From Sphingomonas sp. Leaf412 (GTDB lineage: Bacteria; Pseudomonadota; Alphaproteobacteria; Sphingomonadales; Sphingomonadaceae): a stretch of DNA of 64,000 nucleotides. Each line of letters opens with the position of its first letter. Position 1 is the stretch's first letter. The notes under the pieces were generated by a model, which saw nothing but the letters and a program-made list of their open reading frames with translations, was not told the origin of the DNA and searched no databases. The DNA is taken from contig NZ_LMQP01000001.1 in the NCBI RefSeq assembly GCF_001425405.1, positions 518,619 to 582,618 of the forward strand. The letters are read 5' to 3'. The translations under genes and the position numbers were made by a program. This document shows, piece after piece, positions 32,873-41,864 of the stretch.

Positions 32873-35149
32873 TCAAACCGGGTTGCCGTCTTGGTCGCGC
32901 AGCACCTCGCGCCGGCCGACATGGTCGGGGCGGCTGACGATGCCGTCCTTCTCCATCCGTTCGATCAGGCGCGCGGCGGAATTGTAGCCGATGCGCAACT
33001 GCCGCTGGACCCACGACGTCGACGCCTTCTGGCTGTTGCACACGATCGCGATCGCGGCGCGATATTGCTGGTCCTCCGCCGAATCCTCGCCCGTCGGCGC
33101 GCCTTCGAGCGCAAAGCTCTCCTCGGGCTCCTCGGTCACGCTGCTGATGTAATCGGGCTGCCCCTGTGCGCGCCAGTGATCGGTGACCGCGCGGACCTCG
33201 TCGTCGCTGACGAAGGGGCCGTGGACGCGCACGATGCCCTTGCCGCCGGGCATGTACAGCATGTCGCCCTTGCCCAGCAGCTGCTCGGCGCCCTGGTCGC
33301 CCAGGATGGTGCGCGAATCGATCTTGCTGGTGACATGGAAGCTGATGCGCGTCGGCAGGTTCGCCTTGATGACGCCGGTGATGACGTCGACCGACGGCCG
33401 CTGCGTCGCCATGATGAGGTGGATGCCTGCCGCCCGCGCCTTCTGCGCCAGCCGCTGGATCAGGAATTCCACCTCCTTGCCCGCGGTCATCATCAGGTCG
33501 GCCAGCTCGTCGACGATGACGACGATCTGGGGCAGCACGTCGTACTCCAGCTGCTCTTCCTCGTGGATCGGGCGGCCCTGTTCGTCCCATCCGGTCTGCA
33601 CGCGACGGCCCAGCGGCGTCCCCTTGACCTTTGCCTGCCGCACCTTGTCGTTGAAGCTGGCGAGGCTGCGCACGCCCACCGACGACATCTGGCGATAGCG
33701 GTCCTCCATCGTCTCCACCGCCCATTTCAGCGCGCGGACCGCCTTCGACGGATCGGTGACGACGGGGGACAAAAGGTGCGGGATGTCGTCGTACATCGAC
33801 AGTTCCAGCATCTTGGGATCGATCATGATCATGCGGCACTGATCCGGGGTCAGCCGGTAGAGCAGCGACAGGATCATGCCGTTCAGGCCGACCGACTTGC
33901 CCGACCCGGTCGTGCCCGCGACCAGCAGGTGCGGCATCGGCGCCAGGTCGGCGATGACGGGATCGCCCGCGATATTCTTGCCCAGGATGATCGGCAATTG
34001 CGCGGTATTGTCGTCGAACGATTGCGATCCGACCAGTTCGTGCAGCGATACCATCTCGCGCTTCACGTTCGGCAATTCGATGCCGATGACGGTGCGGCCG
34101 GGGATGGTCGCGACGCGCGCGGAGATCGCGGACATGTTGCGCGCGATATCGTCCGCCAGCGCGACGACGCGATTGGCCTTGATCCCCGGCGCGGGGTCCA
34201 GTTCGTACATCGTCACGACGGGGCCGGGGCGGACCTCGGTGATCTGGCCCTGCACCTTGAAGTCGTCGAGCACGGTTTCGAGCAGCCGGGCGTTGCGTTC
34301 CAGCGCCGCCTTGTCGATCGGCCCGCCGCTGGACGGCGGGGAGGGGACCAGCAGCTCCAGCGGCGGCAGGACGTAGCTGTCGCGCAGGTCCAGCCGCTCC
34401 TGCGGGCGTGTCTTCGCAGGGGAGGGGGCGACGGTGCGGTCGCCGATGACCGGGGGCGGGCGGTTGTCGGGCTGCGCCTGCGGGCGCGGGACGGGGCGCC
34501 GCGTGAGCAGCAGCGGCTCCTCCTCCGCATCGTCCGCATCGCGCCCGGCGCGGAACCGCGCGCGCGGGGTCCAGCGCGCGAAGTCGATCTCCATGCTGCG
34601 CCCCCACACGACCACGCCCGCGATCCCGGTCAGCAGGCCGAGCACGACCAGGCCCCACCACGTCAGCGCCGCATTGTCCGCAAAGCCCATCGCCCAGCGG
34701 AACCCCGCCACCGCGCCGAGCCCGACCGCCCCGCCCCAGCCGAACGGCAGCGCGGGCACCGCGCCGGGCGCGACGCAGCCGAGCGCGACCGCCATCAACG
34801 CGACGCCGACGGTCGCGAACCGCAGCATCCGTCCCCATTCGCCCGCGGGCTCGTCGCGCCACAGCCGCAACGCGACGATCGGGGCGACGGGCAGCAGCAG
34901 CGCGACCGCGGGGCCGAGCAGCATCAGCGCGATGTCCGCAAACCACGCGCCCGGCGGGCCGACGAGATTGCCCGTCACCCCGCCCGATGCGGTGTTGAAC
35001 GCCGCGTCGCCGGGGCGATAGCTCGCCAGCGACAGGGCCATGGCGACCGCGCCGACGAACAGGACGATGGCGACGACCATCGTCCCGCTGCGCTTCACGC
35101 CCGCCTTCACCGTCTCGCGCCACATCGGCGCGTCCGCCCGGCTCGCCAT
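32873..35149 (-). CDS. ftsK: DNA translocase FtsK
   Basis: A 758-residue FtsK/SpoIIIE-family translocase. The N-terminus carries several membrane helices (TMVVAIVLFVGAVAMALSLA, PVAPIVALRLW and further segments to about residue 175), followed by a Pro/Arg-rich linker. The motor has Walker A VAGTTGSGKSVGLN and Walker B-like QIVVIVDELADLM. The C-terminal gamma winged-helix is clear (RAAIAIVCNSQKASTSWVQRQLRIGYNSAARLIERME). FtsK is recruited to the division septum and moves DNA for dimer resolution. ATG at 35149. Divergent from the Ubi-type gene. Confidence 0.93.
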   Translation of the reverse strand: MASRADAPMWRETVKAGVKRSGTMVVAIVLFVGAVAMALSLASYRPGDAAFNTASGGVTGNLVGPPGAWFADIALMLLGPAVALLLPVAPIVALRLWRDEPAGEWGRMLRFATVGVALMAVALGCVAPGAVPALPFGWGGAVGLGAVAGFRWAMGFADNAALTWWGLVVLGLLTGIAGVVVWGRSMEIDFARWTPRARFRAGRDADDAEEEPLLLTRRPVPRPQAQPDNRPPPVIGDRTVAPSPAKTRPQERLDLRDSYVLPPLELLVPSPPSSGGPIDKAALERNARLLETVLDDFKVQGQITEVRPGPVVTMYELDPAPGIKANRVVALADDIARNMSAISARVATIPGRTVIGIELPNVKREMVSLHELVGSQSFDDNTAQLPIILGKNIAGDPVIADLAPMPHLLVAGTTGSGKSVGLNGMILSLLYRLTPDQCRMIMIDPKMLELSMYDDIPHLLSPVVTDPSKAVRALKWAVETMEDRYRQMSSVGVRSLASFNDKVRQAKVKGTPLGRRVQTGWDEQGRPIHEEEQLEYDVLPQIVVIVDELADLMMTAGKEVEFLIQRLAQKARAAGIHLIMATQRPSVDVITGVIKANLPTRISFHVTSKIDSRTILGDQGAEQLLGKGDMLYMPGGKGIVRVHGPFVSDDEVRAVTDHWRAQGQPDYISSVTEEPEESFALEGAPTGEDSAEDQQYRAAIAIVCNSQKASTSWVQRQLRIGYNSAARLIERMEKDGIVSRPDHVGRREVLRDQDGNPV

Positions 35150-35283
35150 GTCACCCGTCCCCGTAAAGGCCCCGCGGGGCCGCGCCGCGCATGTCCGCAG
35201 GCGGCGAATTGTCCCATGGCGGGGACTCCGCCGTCAAGACGGCGCTGTTGGCAGCGGCGTCGGGCGCGCGTAGAGCGTGGCCC

Positions 35284-36504
35284 ATGCGCAACGCGGCAGA
35301 TGTCCTCATCCTCGGCGGCGGTCTGGTCGGGAGCACGCTGGCGACGGCGCTCCACGGCGCGGGCCTGACCGCCATCGTGGTCGATCCGGCCGATCCCGCG
35401 GTGACGCTGGCCGCCGGGTTCGACGGCCGCGCGTCGGCGGTGGCCAGCGCCAGCCACCGGATGCTCGACGCGATCGGCGTCGGCGCGCAGCTGGCGGGCA
35501 GGGGATGCGCGATCCGGCAGATTCGCGTCAGCGACGGGCTGGCCCCCGGAAAGCTGGATTTCACCCCCGCGCCCGACGACGACGCGCTGGGCACGATGTA
35601 CGAGAACCGCCTGTTGCGCACCGTCCTGCACGACGCCGTCGACCGGGCGTCGGGCGTCGACCTGCGGATGAAGACGCACGCGCTGCGCGTCGAGCGCGAC
35701 CTGGACGGCGTGCGGGCCGAGCTGTCGGACGGGACGACCGTGACCGCGGACCTGCTGGTCGCGGCGGAGGGGCGGCGGTCCCCGACGCGGGAGGCAGCGG
35801 GGATCGCGGTCGCGACGTGGAAATACGATCACACCGCGATCATCGGCGCCTTCCACCACGAACGCAGCCACGAGGATATCGCGTACGAGATCTTCTACCC
35901 CTCCGGCCCCTTCGCGCTGCTGCCGCTGCCCGACGACGACATCGGGCATCGCTGCGCGATCGTCTGGACCGTCGATGCGAAGCACGGGGCCGCGATGATG
36001 AAGCTGGGCGACCGCGCCTTCCTGGCGGAGGCGGAGGCGCGGATGGGCGGGTTCCTGGGCCCGCTTTCGGCGCCCAGCCCGCGGGCGTCTTACCCGCTCG
36101 GCTTCCATCACGCCGCGCGGCTGGTCGACACCCGGCTCGCGCTGGTCGGCGACGCGGGCCACGGCATCCATCCGATCGCGGGGCAGGGGCTGAACCTGGG
36201 CTTCCGCGATGTCGCCACATTGGTAGAGGTATTGGTCGAGGGCCGGCGGCTGGGGCTGGAGGCGGGGGATGCGCAATTGCTGGCCCGCTACGAACGCTGG
36301 CGCAGCCTCGATACTTTCATGGTCGCCGCCGCGACGGATACGCTGACCCGCCTGTTCGGCGTGCCGGGCAGGGCCGCGAGCGCGGTGCGGCGCTTCGGCA
36401 TCTCCGCGGTCGACCGCCTGCCCCCGCTCAAGGAACGCTTCATGGCAGAGGCGCGCGGCGAATCGGGCGCGCTGCCCAAATTGCTGATGGGTCTGTCCGT
36501 CTAG
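35284..36504 (+). CDS. UbiH/UbiF/VisC/COQ6-family FAD-dependent hydroxylase
   Basis: A 406-residue class A flavoprotein monooxygenase. The FAD motif DVLILGGGLVGSTLATAL is at residues 5-22, the arginine-containing GFDGRASAVASAS segment follows, and GDAGHGIHPIAGQGLNLGFRDV near residue 286 is the diagnostic second FAD motif of ubiquinone-pathway hydroxylases. It probably hydroxylates a polyprenyl-phenol or -benzoquinone intermediate of ubiquinone biosynthesis. The ATG at 35284 directly precedes the FAD strand. Divergent from ftsK, and followed by the racemase gene after 2 nt. Confidence 0.88.
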   Translation: MRNAADVLILGGGLVGSTLATALHGAGLTAIVVDPADPAVTLAAGFDGRASAVASASHRMLDAIGVGAQLAGRGCAIRQIRVSDGLAPGKLDFTPAPDDDALGTMYENRLLRTVLHDAVDRASGVDLRMKTHALRVERDLDGVRAELSDGTTVTADLLVAAEGRRSPTREAAGIAVATWKYDHTAIIGAFHHERSHEDIAYEIFYPSGPFALLPLPDDDIGHRCAIVWTVDAKHGAAMMKLGDRAFLAEAEARMGGFLGPLSAPSPRASYPLGFHHAARLVDTRLALVGDAGHGIHPIAGQGLNLGFRDVATLVEVLVEGRRLGLEAGDAQLLARYERWRSLDTFMVAAATDTLTRLFGVPGRAASAVRRFGISAVDRLPPLKERFMAEARGESGALPKLLMGLSV

Positions 36505-36506
36505 GG

Positions 36507-37202
36507 ATGCGCACCCTCGGCCTGATCGGCGGGATGAGCTGGGAAAGCAGCGCGCTCTATTATCGCGCGATCAACGAGGGCGTGCGCGATGCGCGCGGCG
36601 GGCACCATTCCGCGCCGCTGCTGCTGCTGTCGGTCGACTTCGCGGACATCGCCGCGCTCCAGCATGCCGGCGACTGGAACGCGCTGGGCGACCGGATGGC
36701 GGACGCGGCACGGACGCTGGCGACCGCCGGCGCGGACGGGATCGTGCTGTGCACCAATACCATGCACACACTGGCCGACCGGATCGCGGCGGCGGTGGAC
36801 GTGCCGCTGCTCCACATCGCGGATGCGGCGGGTGCCGCGCTGGTCGCCGCGGGCGTGCGGCGCGCGGGGTTGCTGGGCACCGCCTTCACGATGGAGCAGG
36901 ATTTCTACCGCGCGCGGCTGGCGGTGCGATGGGGCGTGGAGGTAATCGTCCCCGGCGCCGACGATCGCGCGACGGTACACCGCGTGATCTACGACGAACT
37001 GGTGCGCGGCATCGTCAGCGACGATTCGCGCCGCGCCTATCGCGACGTCATGGCGCGGCTGGTCGACGACGGCGCCGCGGGGATCGTGCTCGGCTGTACC
37101 GAGATCGCCTTGCTGGTGGGGGCGGAGGACGCCGCCGTCCCGCTGTTCGACACCACCACGCTCCACGCCGCCGCGGCGGTGCGGTTCGCGCTGGACGGAT
37201 AG
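36507..37202 (+). CDS. Aspartate/glutamate racemase family protein
   Basis: A 231-residue member of the Asp/Glu racemase superfamily. It begins TLGLIGGMSWESSALYYRAIN, then has the first catalytic Cys region GADGIVLCTNTMH and the second VLGCTEIALLV. YY and GMSWES are typical of the aspartate racemase subgroup. It interconverts L- and D-amino acids, possibly supplying D-Asp or D-Glu. Two bases separate it from the Ubi-type gene, so they may be co-transcribed. Start ATG at 36507. The product may be broad-specificity. Confidence 0.85.
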   Translation: MRTLGLIGGMSWESSALYYRAINEGVRDARGGHHSAPLLLLSVDFADIAALQHAGDWNALGDRMADAARTLATAGADGIVLCTNTMHTLADRIAAAVDVPLLHIADAAGAALVAAGVRRAGLLGTAFTMEQDFYRARLAVRWGVEVIVPGADDRATVHRVIYDELVRGIVSDDSRRAYRDVMARLVDDGAAGIVLGCTEIALLVGAEDAAVPLFDTTTLHAAAAVRFALDG

Positions 37203-37203
37203 G

Positions 37204-37884
37204 TCACGCCGCCAGCGGGAATCGCAGCAACCGGTCCGCCACCGCCACCAATGCCTCGGCCGGCAACCCCGCGGCGCGCACGATTTCGGGATGCGTCACG
37301 TCCAGCCCGCCGGTCAGCGATCCGAACGCGGGGAAGATCAGTTTCCGCCCCGTCGCCACGAAGCAGCGCCGCGACACCAGCTTGCCCCGGACGCGGACGC
37401 GCAGCTTGGGATGGAAATGCCCCGACATCTCGGGCGCATCCTCCCGCCGGTCCGCCTCGTGCCGCAGGACGATGCCGTCGACGCACGCCTCTTCCACCAC
37501 CGCGCCGCCGCAGCGATCGACATAGGCACGGTCGTGGTTGCCCGTGATCCACGTCCAGCGCGTCGCCCCGGTCAGCGCCAGCAGCAGGTCGCGCGCGCGT
37601 GCGGGCAACCGGTCGCACCCGTCGACGTCGTGAAAGCTGTCGCCCAGGCACCACACCTCCTGCGCCGCGGTGGCGGTCACCAGCGCGGTGAGGTCGGCGA
37701 GGGTCGCGATCGAATCGTACGGCGGCAGCATCTGCCCGCCCTTCGCGAACCAGCTCGCCTTTTCGAGGTGCAGGTCCGCGACCAGCAGCGCCCGGCGCGC
37801 GGGCCAGTATAGCGCGCCCTGCGGCAACGCCCGGAAATCGTGTCCGCCGAACGAAAGGGGAACCATAGCGGGGCCATGGCGCAT
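37204..37884 (-). CDS. pdeM: Ligase-associated DNA damage response endonuclease PdeM
   Basis: A 226-residue calcineurin-like metallophosphoesterase of the PdeM group. The metal motifs are VADLHLEKASW, GDSFHDVDG, TGNHDR and GHFHPKLRVR. PdeM proteins usually accompany an LHR helicase, an exonuclease and DNA ligase in a DNA repair set; none is seen in this window, so only this member is present here. Start ATG at 37884; an alternative ATG at 37866 (MVPLSF) would shorten it by six residues. Convergent with the racemase gene, with a 1-nt gap. Confidence 0.85.
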   Translation of the reverse strand: MRHGPAMVPLSFGGHDFRALPQGALYWPARRALLVADLHLEKASWFAKGGQMLPPYDSIATLADLTALVTATAAQEVWCLGDSFHDVDGCDRLPARARDLLLALTGATRWTWITGNHDRAYVDRCGGAVVEEACVDGIVLRHEADRREDAPEMSGHFHPKLRVRVRGKLVSRRCFVATGRKLIFPAFGSLTGGLDVTHPEIVRAAGLPAEALVAVADRLLRFPLAA

Positions 37885-37905
37885 GCGAGTCGGCGGATCA
37901 ACCGA

Positions 37906-37924
37906 AAGTCGCGCCGCGCGACTT
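37906..37924 (-). terminator. Hairpin downstream of the lipoprotein gene, weak terminator candidate
   Basis: Arms AAGTCGCG (37906-37913) and CGCGACTT (37917-37924) surround a CCG loop, an 8-bp perfect stem between the lipoprotein stop and pdeM. On the minus strand only TTTC follows, so it could act as a weak intrinsic terminator or an mRNA processing signal. No proper T-tract is present. Confidence 0.35.
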
Positions 37925-37980
37925 CGCCGGGACGACGCGATACCCCTCCTGCGTCACGCCTCCCCGGCACGGACGAACGG

Positions 37981-38289
37981 TCAGCGCCCGTTCGCGGGTG
38001 CCTCCTCCGCATCGCGCTCGACCCGGCTGGTCATTCCCGTCGCCGACGCATCGTCCAGCATCTGCGCATCCGGCTCCGGTCGCTCCTCCGGCGGCAGTTC
38101 GGCGGCCGAATTCTGTTCGACCGGCGTCGCCACCGGTTCGGGCAGCGGCTCCGCCACGGTCGCCGGCGCCTCGGGCAGTTCCTCGACCGTCATGGTGTTG
38201 GCCACCTCGGGCTCGGGGTCGGAGCGCGAACATCCCGCCAGCGCGACGGCGGCGGCGAGGAGCAGGATCGTGGGCTTCGTCATCATCAA
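37981..38289 (-). CDS. Putative lipoprotein, low-complexity
   Basis: A 102-residue protein with signal peptide and lipobox VALAGC, placing the lipidated Cys near residue 20. The mature part is acidic and rich in Glu, Pro and Ala (PEPEVANTMTVEELPEAPAT) and lacks a recognised domain; it is probably disordered. It is likely anchored in the outer or inner membrane. Start MMMTK at 38289; a later Met may be used. The 14-base tandem repeats lie directly upstream, between this gene and the L,D-transpeptidase on the same strand. Function unknown. Confidence 0.65.
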   Translation of the reverse strand: MMMTKPTILLLAAAVALAGCSRSDPEPEVANTMTVEELPEAPATVAEPLPEPVATPVEQNSAAELPPEERPEPDAQMLDDASATGMTSRVERDAEEAPANGR

Positions 38290-38292
38290 TTC

Positions 38293-38348
38293 CCTTTATC
38301 GCCCGGCCTTTATCGCCCGGCCTTTACCGCCCGGCCTCTACCGCGCAG
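38293..38348. repeat. 14-bp tandem repeat, three to four units
   Basis: Units CCTTTATCGCCCGG at 38293-38306 and 38307-38320, CCTTTACCGCCCGG at 38321-38334, and a degenerate CCTCTACCGCGCAG at 38335-38348, which includes the L,D-transpeptidase stop. The identical unit length suggests recent slippage. Adjacent repeats of this size without spacers are not CRISPR-like. Confidence 0.8.
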
Positions 38349-39855
38349 CCAGTGCCTGCGCGGCGGAGCGTCGCTCGACCGTCGCCGCAAGCCGCGCGTC
38401 CCAGCCATAGGGATCGTCGCGGAACGCCACCGGCCCGTTGTTGCCCGCGAACGCGGTCCAGTACAGCAGGTACACGCTCACCGGCTCCGCCATCGTCGCG
38501 CGCACGGTCTTGCCCGCCGCCACGGTCGCGTCGATCTGCGGCGCCTGCCATTCCGGCGTCGTCTTCATCAGCAGCTTGGCGAGGTCCGCGGGCTTCTCCA
38601 GCCGGACGCAGCCATGGCTGGCGAGGCGGTCGAAGCGCGAGAAGCCCGACTGCGCCGGCGTATCGTGCAGGTACACCGCGAAATCGTTGGGGAAATCGAA
38701 CTTGTACCGCCCCAGCGCGCTCTTCTCCGAAGATTGCTGCAACCGGTTGCCGCCGTTGCCCGTGTCGATGACGCGGAAGCCGTTGCGCTTCAGGTAGCCG
38801 GGGTTGGCGCGCTCCTTGGGCCACAATTCCTTCGTCGCGATCGACGTCGGCACGTTCCACGGCGGGTTCAGGACGATGGAATTGATGCGGGAGATCAGCA
38901 TCGGGGTCTCGTTCCCCGGCCGCCCCGTCACCGCCTTCATCGACATGACGGGCGCATCGCCGTCGAACACCGTCAGCACCGCGGCGGCGACGTTCACCTG
39001 CACGCGCCGCGGGTCCAGCTGCGACGGCAGCCAGCGCCAGCGTTCCATGTTCGCCATCATCTGCCGGATGCGCCGCTCCACCGGCACGTTCAGCGCGGCG
39101 GTGGTCTGCGGCCCCGGCTGCCCGGTGGGGTTCAGGCCGTAGCGCCGCTGCGCCCGCCGCACCGCATCCAGCAGCGCGGCGTCGAACCGGTCGCCCGTGC
39201 CCGTCAGCGCGGCATCCTCGATCGCCAGCCGTTCGCGCAGCCGCGCCACCGCGGGGCCGCGATCGCCGAACTTCGGGCTGTCGCTCACCATCGGCCATCC
39301 GCCCGCCGCGGACACCGCGCGATACCGCGCCAGCCCGGCCGCCAGCGTGTCGTAGCCGGTGTAGGGCGGCGGCAGCGTCTTGATCCACGCCGCCAGCCGG
39401 TCGCGCTTCACCGCGTCGGCGAAGCCGGGCAGGGGGTCCCACGCCTGCGGCCGGATCGCCCAGTCGGTACTGAAATCCCCCGGCATCAGCCGCCCGGTCC
39501 TGACCGCGCGCGCATGGTCCAGCGCGGTGCGGACGAGCGCGACGGGGTCCTGCCCGTCCAGATCGCCGCGCCGCGCGACGCGCAGCCCCTGCGCGACCTC
39601 GTCGTCCGCGATCAGCGTCGCCAGCTGCGTCGCCTGCGCCGGCGACAGCGTGGGCAGCGGCGCGGACACGGCGGGCGCGACCGGCGCGGGAATCGCGGTC
39701 GTCGGCGCGGCCATCGGCACGGTCGTCGCAACCGGCGGCGGCGCGACCTGCGCCTGCGCACCGCCCGAGACGCCTGCCGCCATCAGCGCCAGCACAGCCT
39801 TGATATCATTACCCACGCGTCGCTCGCTTCCTGTCGCCGGTTCTGCACGCCCCAT
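38338..39855 (-). CDS. L,D-transpeptidase (YkuD family) with peptidoglycan-binding domain
   Basis: A protein of about 505 residues. An N-terminal signal peptide lies within VGNDIKAVLALMAAGVSGGAQAQ. A peptidoglycan-binding domain (FGDRGPAVARLRERL, AALLDAVRRAQRRYGLNPTGQ) follows, then a YkuD catalytic domain ending in the motif SHGCVRLEKPADLAKLLM with the active-site Cys. It resembles the long YcbB/LdtD type, which makes 3-3 crosslinks. The ATG at 39855 is used; a GTG at 39816, just ahead of the signal peptide, is an equally plausible start. Periplasmic. Confidence 0.88.
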   Translation of the reverse strand: MGRAEPATGSERRVGNDIKAVLALMAAGVSGGAQAQVAPPPVATTVPMAAPTTAIPAPVAPAVSAPLPTLSPAQATQLATLIADDEVAQGLRVARRGDLDGQDPVALVRTALDHARAVRTGRLMPGDFSTDWAIRPQAWDPLPGFADAVKRDRLAAWIKTLPPPYTGYDTLAAGLARYRAVSAAGGWPMVSDSPKFGDRGPAVARLRERLAIEDAALTGTGDRFDAALLDAVRRAQRRYGLNPTGQPGPQTTAALNVPVERRIRQMMANMERWRWLPSQLDPRRVQVNVAAAVLTVFDGDAPVMSMKAVTGRPGNETPMLISRINSIVLNPPWNVPTSIATKELWPKERANPGYLKRNGFRVIDTGNGGNRLQQSSEKSALGRYKFDFPNDFAVYLHDTPAQSGFSRFDRLASHGCVRLEKPADLAKLLMKTTPEWQAPQIDATVAAGKTVRATMAEPVSVYLLYWTAFAGNNGPVAFRDDPYGWDARLAATVERRSAAQALAAR

Positions 39856-39919
39856 GACGAGCCGTGCCCTTCTGGCGGCTGAACGAGTGTAGGGTGAGGC
39901 GGGTCCCGGCGCCATTAAT

Positions 39920-39982
39920 CCTTTGTGCCTCCGCGACGGCGGAGGTCCAGACTGGGTTCCCGCCTTCGCGGGAACACAAAGG
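39920..39982. repeat. Double-hairpin repeat element, copy 1 (downstream of argG)
   Basis: A 63-base element with terminal inverted repeat CCTTTGTG/CACAAAGG, a hairpin CCTCCGC...GCGGAGG at 39928-39945, a central CCAGACTGGG, and a second hairpin TTCCCGC...GCGGGAA at 39957-39974. It lies 6 bases after the argG stop and could end transcription of both argG and the opposing gene. A nearly identical copy in reverse orientation lies at 41745-41806. Confidence 0.85.
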
Positions 39983-39987
39983 CGGAA

Positions 39988-41235
39988 TTACCGATCCCGC
40001 CGCCCCAGCAGCCGCAGCCGCAACGCGTTCAGCTTGATGAAGCCCGCCGCGTCGCGCTGGTCGTACGCGCCCTGGTCGTCCTCGAACGTCACCACCTTCT
40101 CGCTGTACAGCGAATGGGGCGACCGGCGCCCCGTCACGCCGACATTGCCCTTGTACAGCTTCAGCCGGACGGTGCCCGACACCTTCTCCTGGCTGTGGTC
40201 GATCGCGGCCTGCAACATCTCGCGCTCGGGCGAGAACCAGAAGCCGTTGTACACCAGCTCGGCATAACGCGGCGCCAGTTCGTCCTTCAGGTGCGCCGCG
40301 CCGCGATCGAGCGTCAATTGCTCGATCCCGCGATGCGCCAGGTGATAGATCGTGCCACCCGGTGTCTCGTACATCCCGCGCGACTTCATGCCGACGAAGC
40401 GGTTCTCGACCAGGTCTAGCCGCCCGATGCCATGCCGCCGCCCCATCTCGTTCAGCGTCTCCAGCAACGTCGCGGGCGACATGCCGACGCCGTTGACCGC
40501 CACGCCGTCGCCCCGCTCGAAATCGATCGTGATGATTTCCGGCTGGTCGGGCGCGTCCTCGGGATTGACGGTGCGCGAATAGACGTAATCGGGGACCTCG
40601 TCCCACGGATCCTCCAGCACCTTGCCCTCGGACGAGGTGTGCAGCATGTTCGCGTCGGTCGAGAAGGGCGCCTCGCCGCGCTTGTCCTTGCTGACCGGAA
40701 TCTGGTGCTGTTCGGCGAACTCGATCAGCCGCGTGCGGCTGGTCAGGTCCCATTCGCGCCATGGGGCGATGACCTTGATATCGGGCGCCAGCGCGTAATA
40801 GCCCAGCTCGAACCGCACCTGGTCGTTGCCCTTGCCCGTCGCGCCGTGGCTGACCGCGTCGGCGTTCACCGCCCGCGCGATCTCGATCTGCCGCTTGGCG
40901 ATCAACGGGCGCGCGATGCTGGTGCCCAGCAGGTACAGCCCCTCGTACAGGGCGTTCGACCGCATCATCGGGAAGACGTAGTCGCGCACGAACTCCTCGC
41001 GCAGGTCGTCGATGAAGATATGCTCGGGCTTCACGCCCGCCATCTCCGCCTTCCGGCGCGCGGGCTCCAGTTCCTCGCCCTGCCCCAGGTCCGCGGTGAA
41101 GGTCACGACCTCGCACCCGTAGGTCTGCTGGAGCCATTTCAGGATGACGCTGGTGTCGAGCCCGCCCGAATAGGCGAGGACGACGCGGTTGATGCCGGCG
41201 TCGCCGGCCGGGCGGTTGATGGAGGAATCTGTCAT
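39988..41235 (-). CDS. argG: Argininosuccinate synthase
   Basis: A 415-residue ArgG. The ATP-pyrophosphatase P-loop [18 protein letters not shown] is at residues 19-36, and [19 protein letters not shown], the aspartate/citrulline-binding segment, is clear. [23 protein letters not shown] and [13 protein letters not shown] are family hallmarks. It joins citrulline and aspartate in the penultimate arginine step. The ATG at 41235 gives the usual length. It is monocistronic and framed by two inverted copies of a repeat element, one right after its stop and one beyond the next gene. Confidence 0.96.
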   Translation of the reverse strand: MTDSSINRPAGDAGINRVVLAYSGGLDTSVILKWLQQTYGCEVVTFTADLGQGEELEPARRKAEMAGVKPEHIFIDDLREEFVRDYVFPMMRSNALYEGLYLLGTSIARPLIAKRQIEIARAVNADAVSHGATGKGNDQVRFELGYYALAPDIKVIAPWREWDLTSRTRLIEFAEQHQIPVSKDKRGEAPFSTDANMLHTSSEGKVLEDPWDEVPDYVYSRTVNPEDAPDQPEIITIDFERGDGVAVNGVGMSPATLLETLNEMGRRHGIGRLDLVENRFVGMKSRGMYETPGGTIYHLAHRGIEQLTLDRGAAHLKDELAPRYAELVYNGFWFSPEREMLQAAIDHSQEKVSGTVRLKLYKGNVGVTGRRSPHSLYSEKVVTFEDDQGAYDQRDAAGFIKLNALRLRLLGRRDR

Positions 41236-41337
41236 GGCCCGGCGTCTACGGTCCGCGCCCCCCGTTCGCAAGCAGCGCGGGCGTCCGGCGGCGTCCGTTC
41301 AGCCGCGGTAAAAGCGCGCGCGGGCAGGCGCGCGGCC

Positions 41338-41733
41338 ATGATCCGCTACACCCTGCTCGCCGCGCTCCTCCTCTCCCCCGCCGCCATGGCGCAGGAGACG
41401 CGCACCTCCGCCAATGCCAAGCTGGACGCCGAATTCGCGCAGTCCGACAGCGATGCGGACGGCTTCCTGTCCCCGGCCGAGATCGAGGCGCGGATGCGCC
41501 GGATGAAGCTGTCGGGCGGTCGCACGCTCGACGCCGTCCATGCGAAGCGCGTCGCGGGGCTGTTCCTGGCGCGCGGGGATACGAACGGGGACGGCCGCGT
41601 CAGCAAGGTGGAAAGCCGCGCGCTGATGGGACAGGTCTTCTCGCGCTACGATACCAACGGCGACGGCAAGGTCGAAGGCGCCGAGGCCGCGAAGGCCCGC
41701 GCCGCCGCGAAGGCGAAGGCCGCGGGACGGTAA
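41338..41733 (+). CDS. Exported EF-hand protein
   Basis: A 131-residue protein with signal peptide MIRYTLLAALLLSPAAMAQ. Three EF-hand-like loops are visible: DSDADGFLSPAE, DTNGDGRVSKVE and DTNGDGKVEGAE, each with Asp/Asn at the calcium-coordinating positions 1, 3, 5. The C-terminus is Lys/Ala-rich. It is probably a periplasmic calcium-binding protein of unknown partner. It diverges from argG, with start ATG at 41338, and is followed by the second copy of the double-hairpin repeat. Function beyond Ca2+ binding is not evident. Confidence 0.82.
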   Translation: MIRYTLLAALLLSPAAMAQETRTSANAKLDAEFAQSDSDADGFLSPAEIEARMRRMKLSGGRTLDAVHAKRVAGLFLARGDTNGDGRVSKVESRALMGQVFSRYDTNGDGKVEGAEAAKARAAAKAKAAGR

Positions 41734-41744
41734 CGGTTCGACCA

Positions 41745-41806
41745 CCTTAGTGTCCCCGCGAAGGCGGGGACCCAGTCTGGGCCTCCGCCTTCGCGGAGGC
41801 ACAAGG
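41745..41806. repeat. Double-hairpin repeat element, copy 2 (inverted relative to copy 1)
   Basis: A 62-base element beginning CCTTAGTG with hairpins TCCCCGC...GCGGGGA (about 41753-41769) and CCTCCGC...GCGGAGG (about 41782-41799) around a central CCCAGTCTGGG. Its reverse complement matches copy 1 at 39920-39982 over nearly all positions. It lies 11 bases after the EF-hand gene stop and 58 before the oxidoreductase stop, so it may act as a bidirectional terminator. Confidence 0.85.
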
Positions 41807-41864
41807 AAGTCGGGCGAAAGGTACGCGAAGGCGAGGGGGGAGCGCCGACCGCTCCCCCACTCGT

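Noticed and set aside
38293..38348. CRISPR array
   Set aside because: The repeat units are 14 bases and directly adjacent without spacers, and no cas genes are present.
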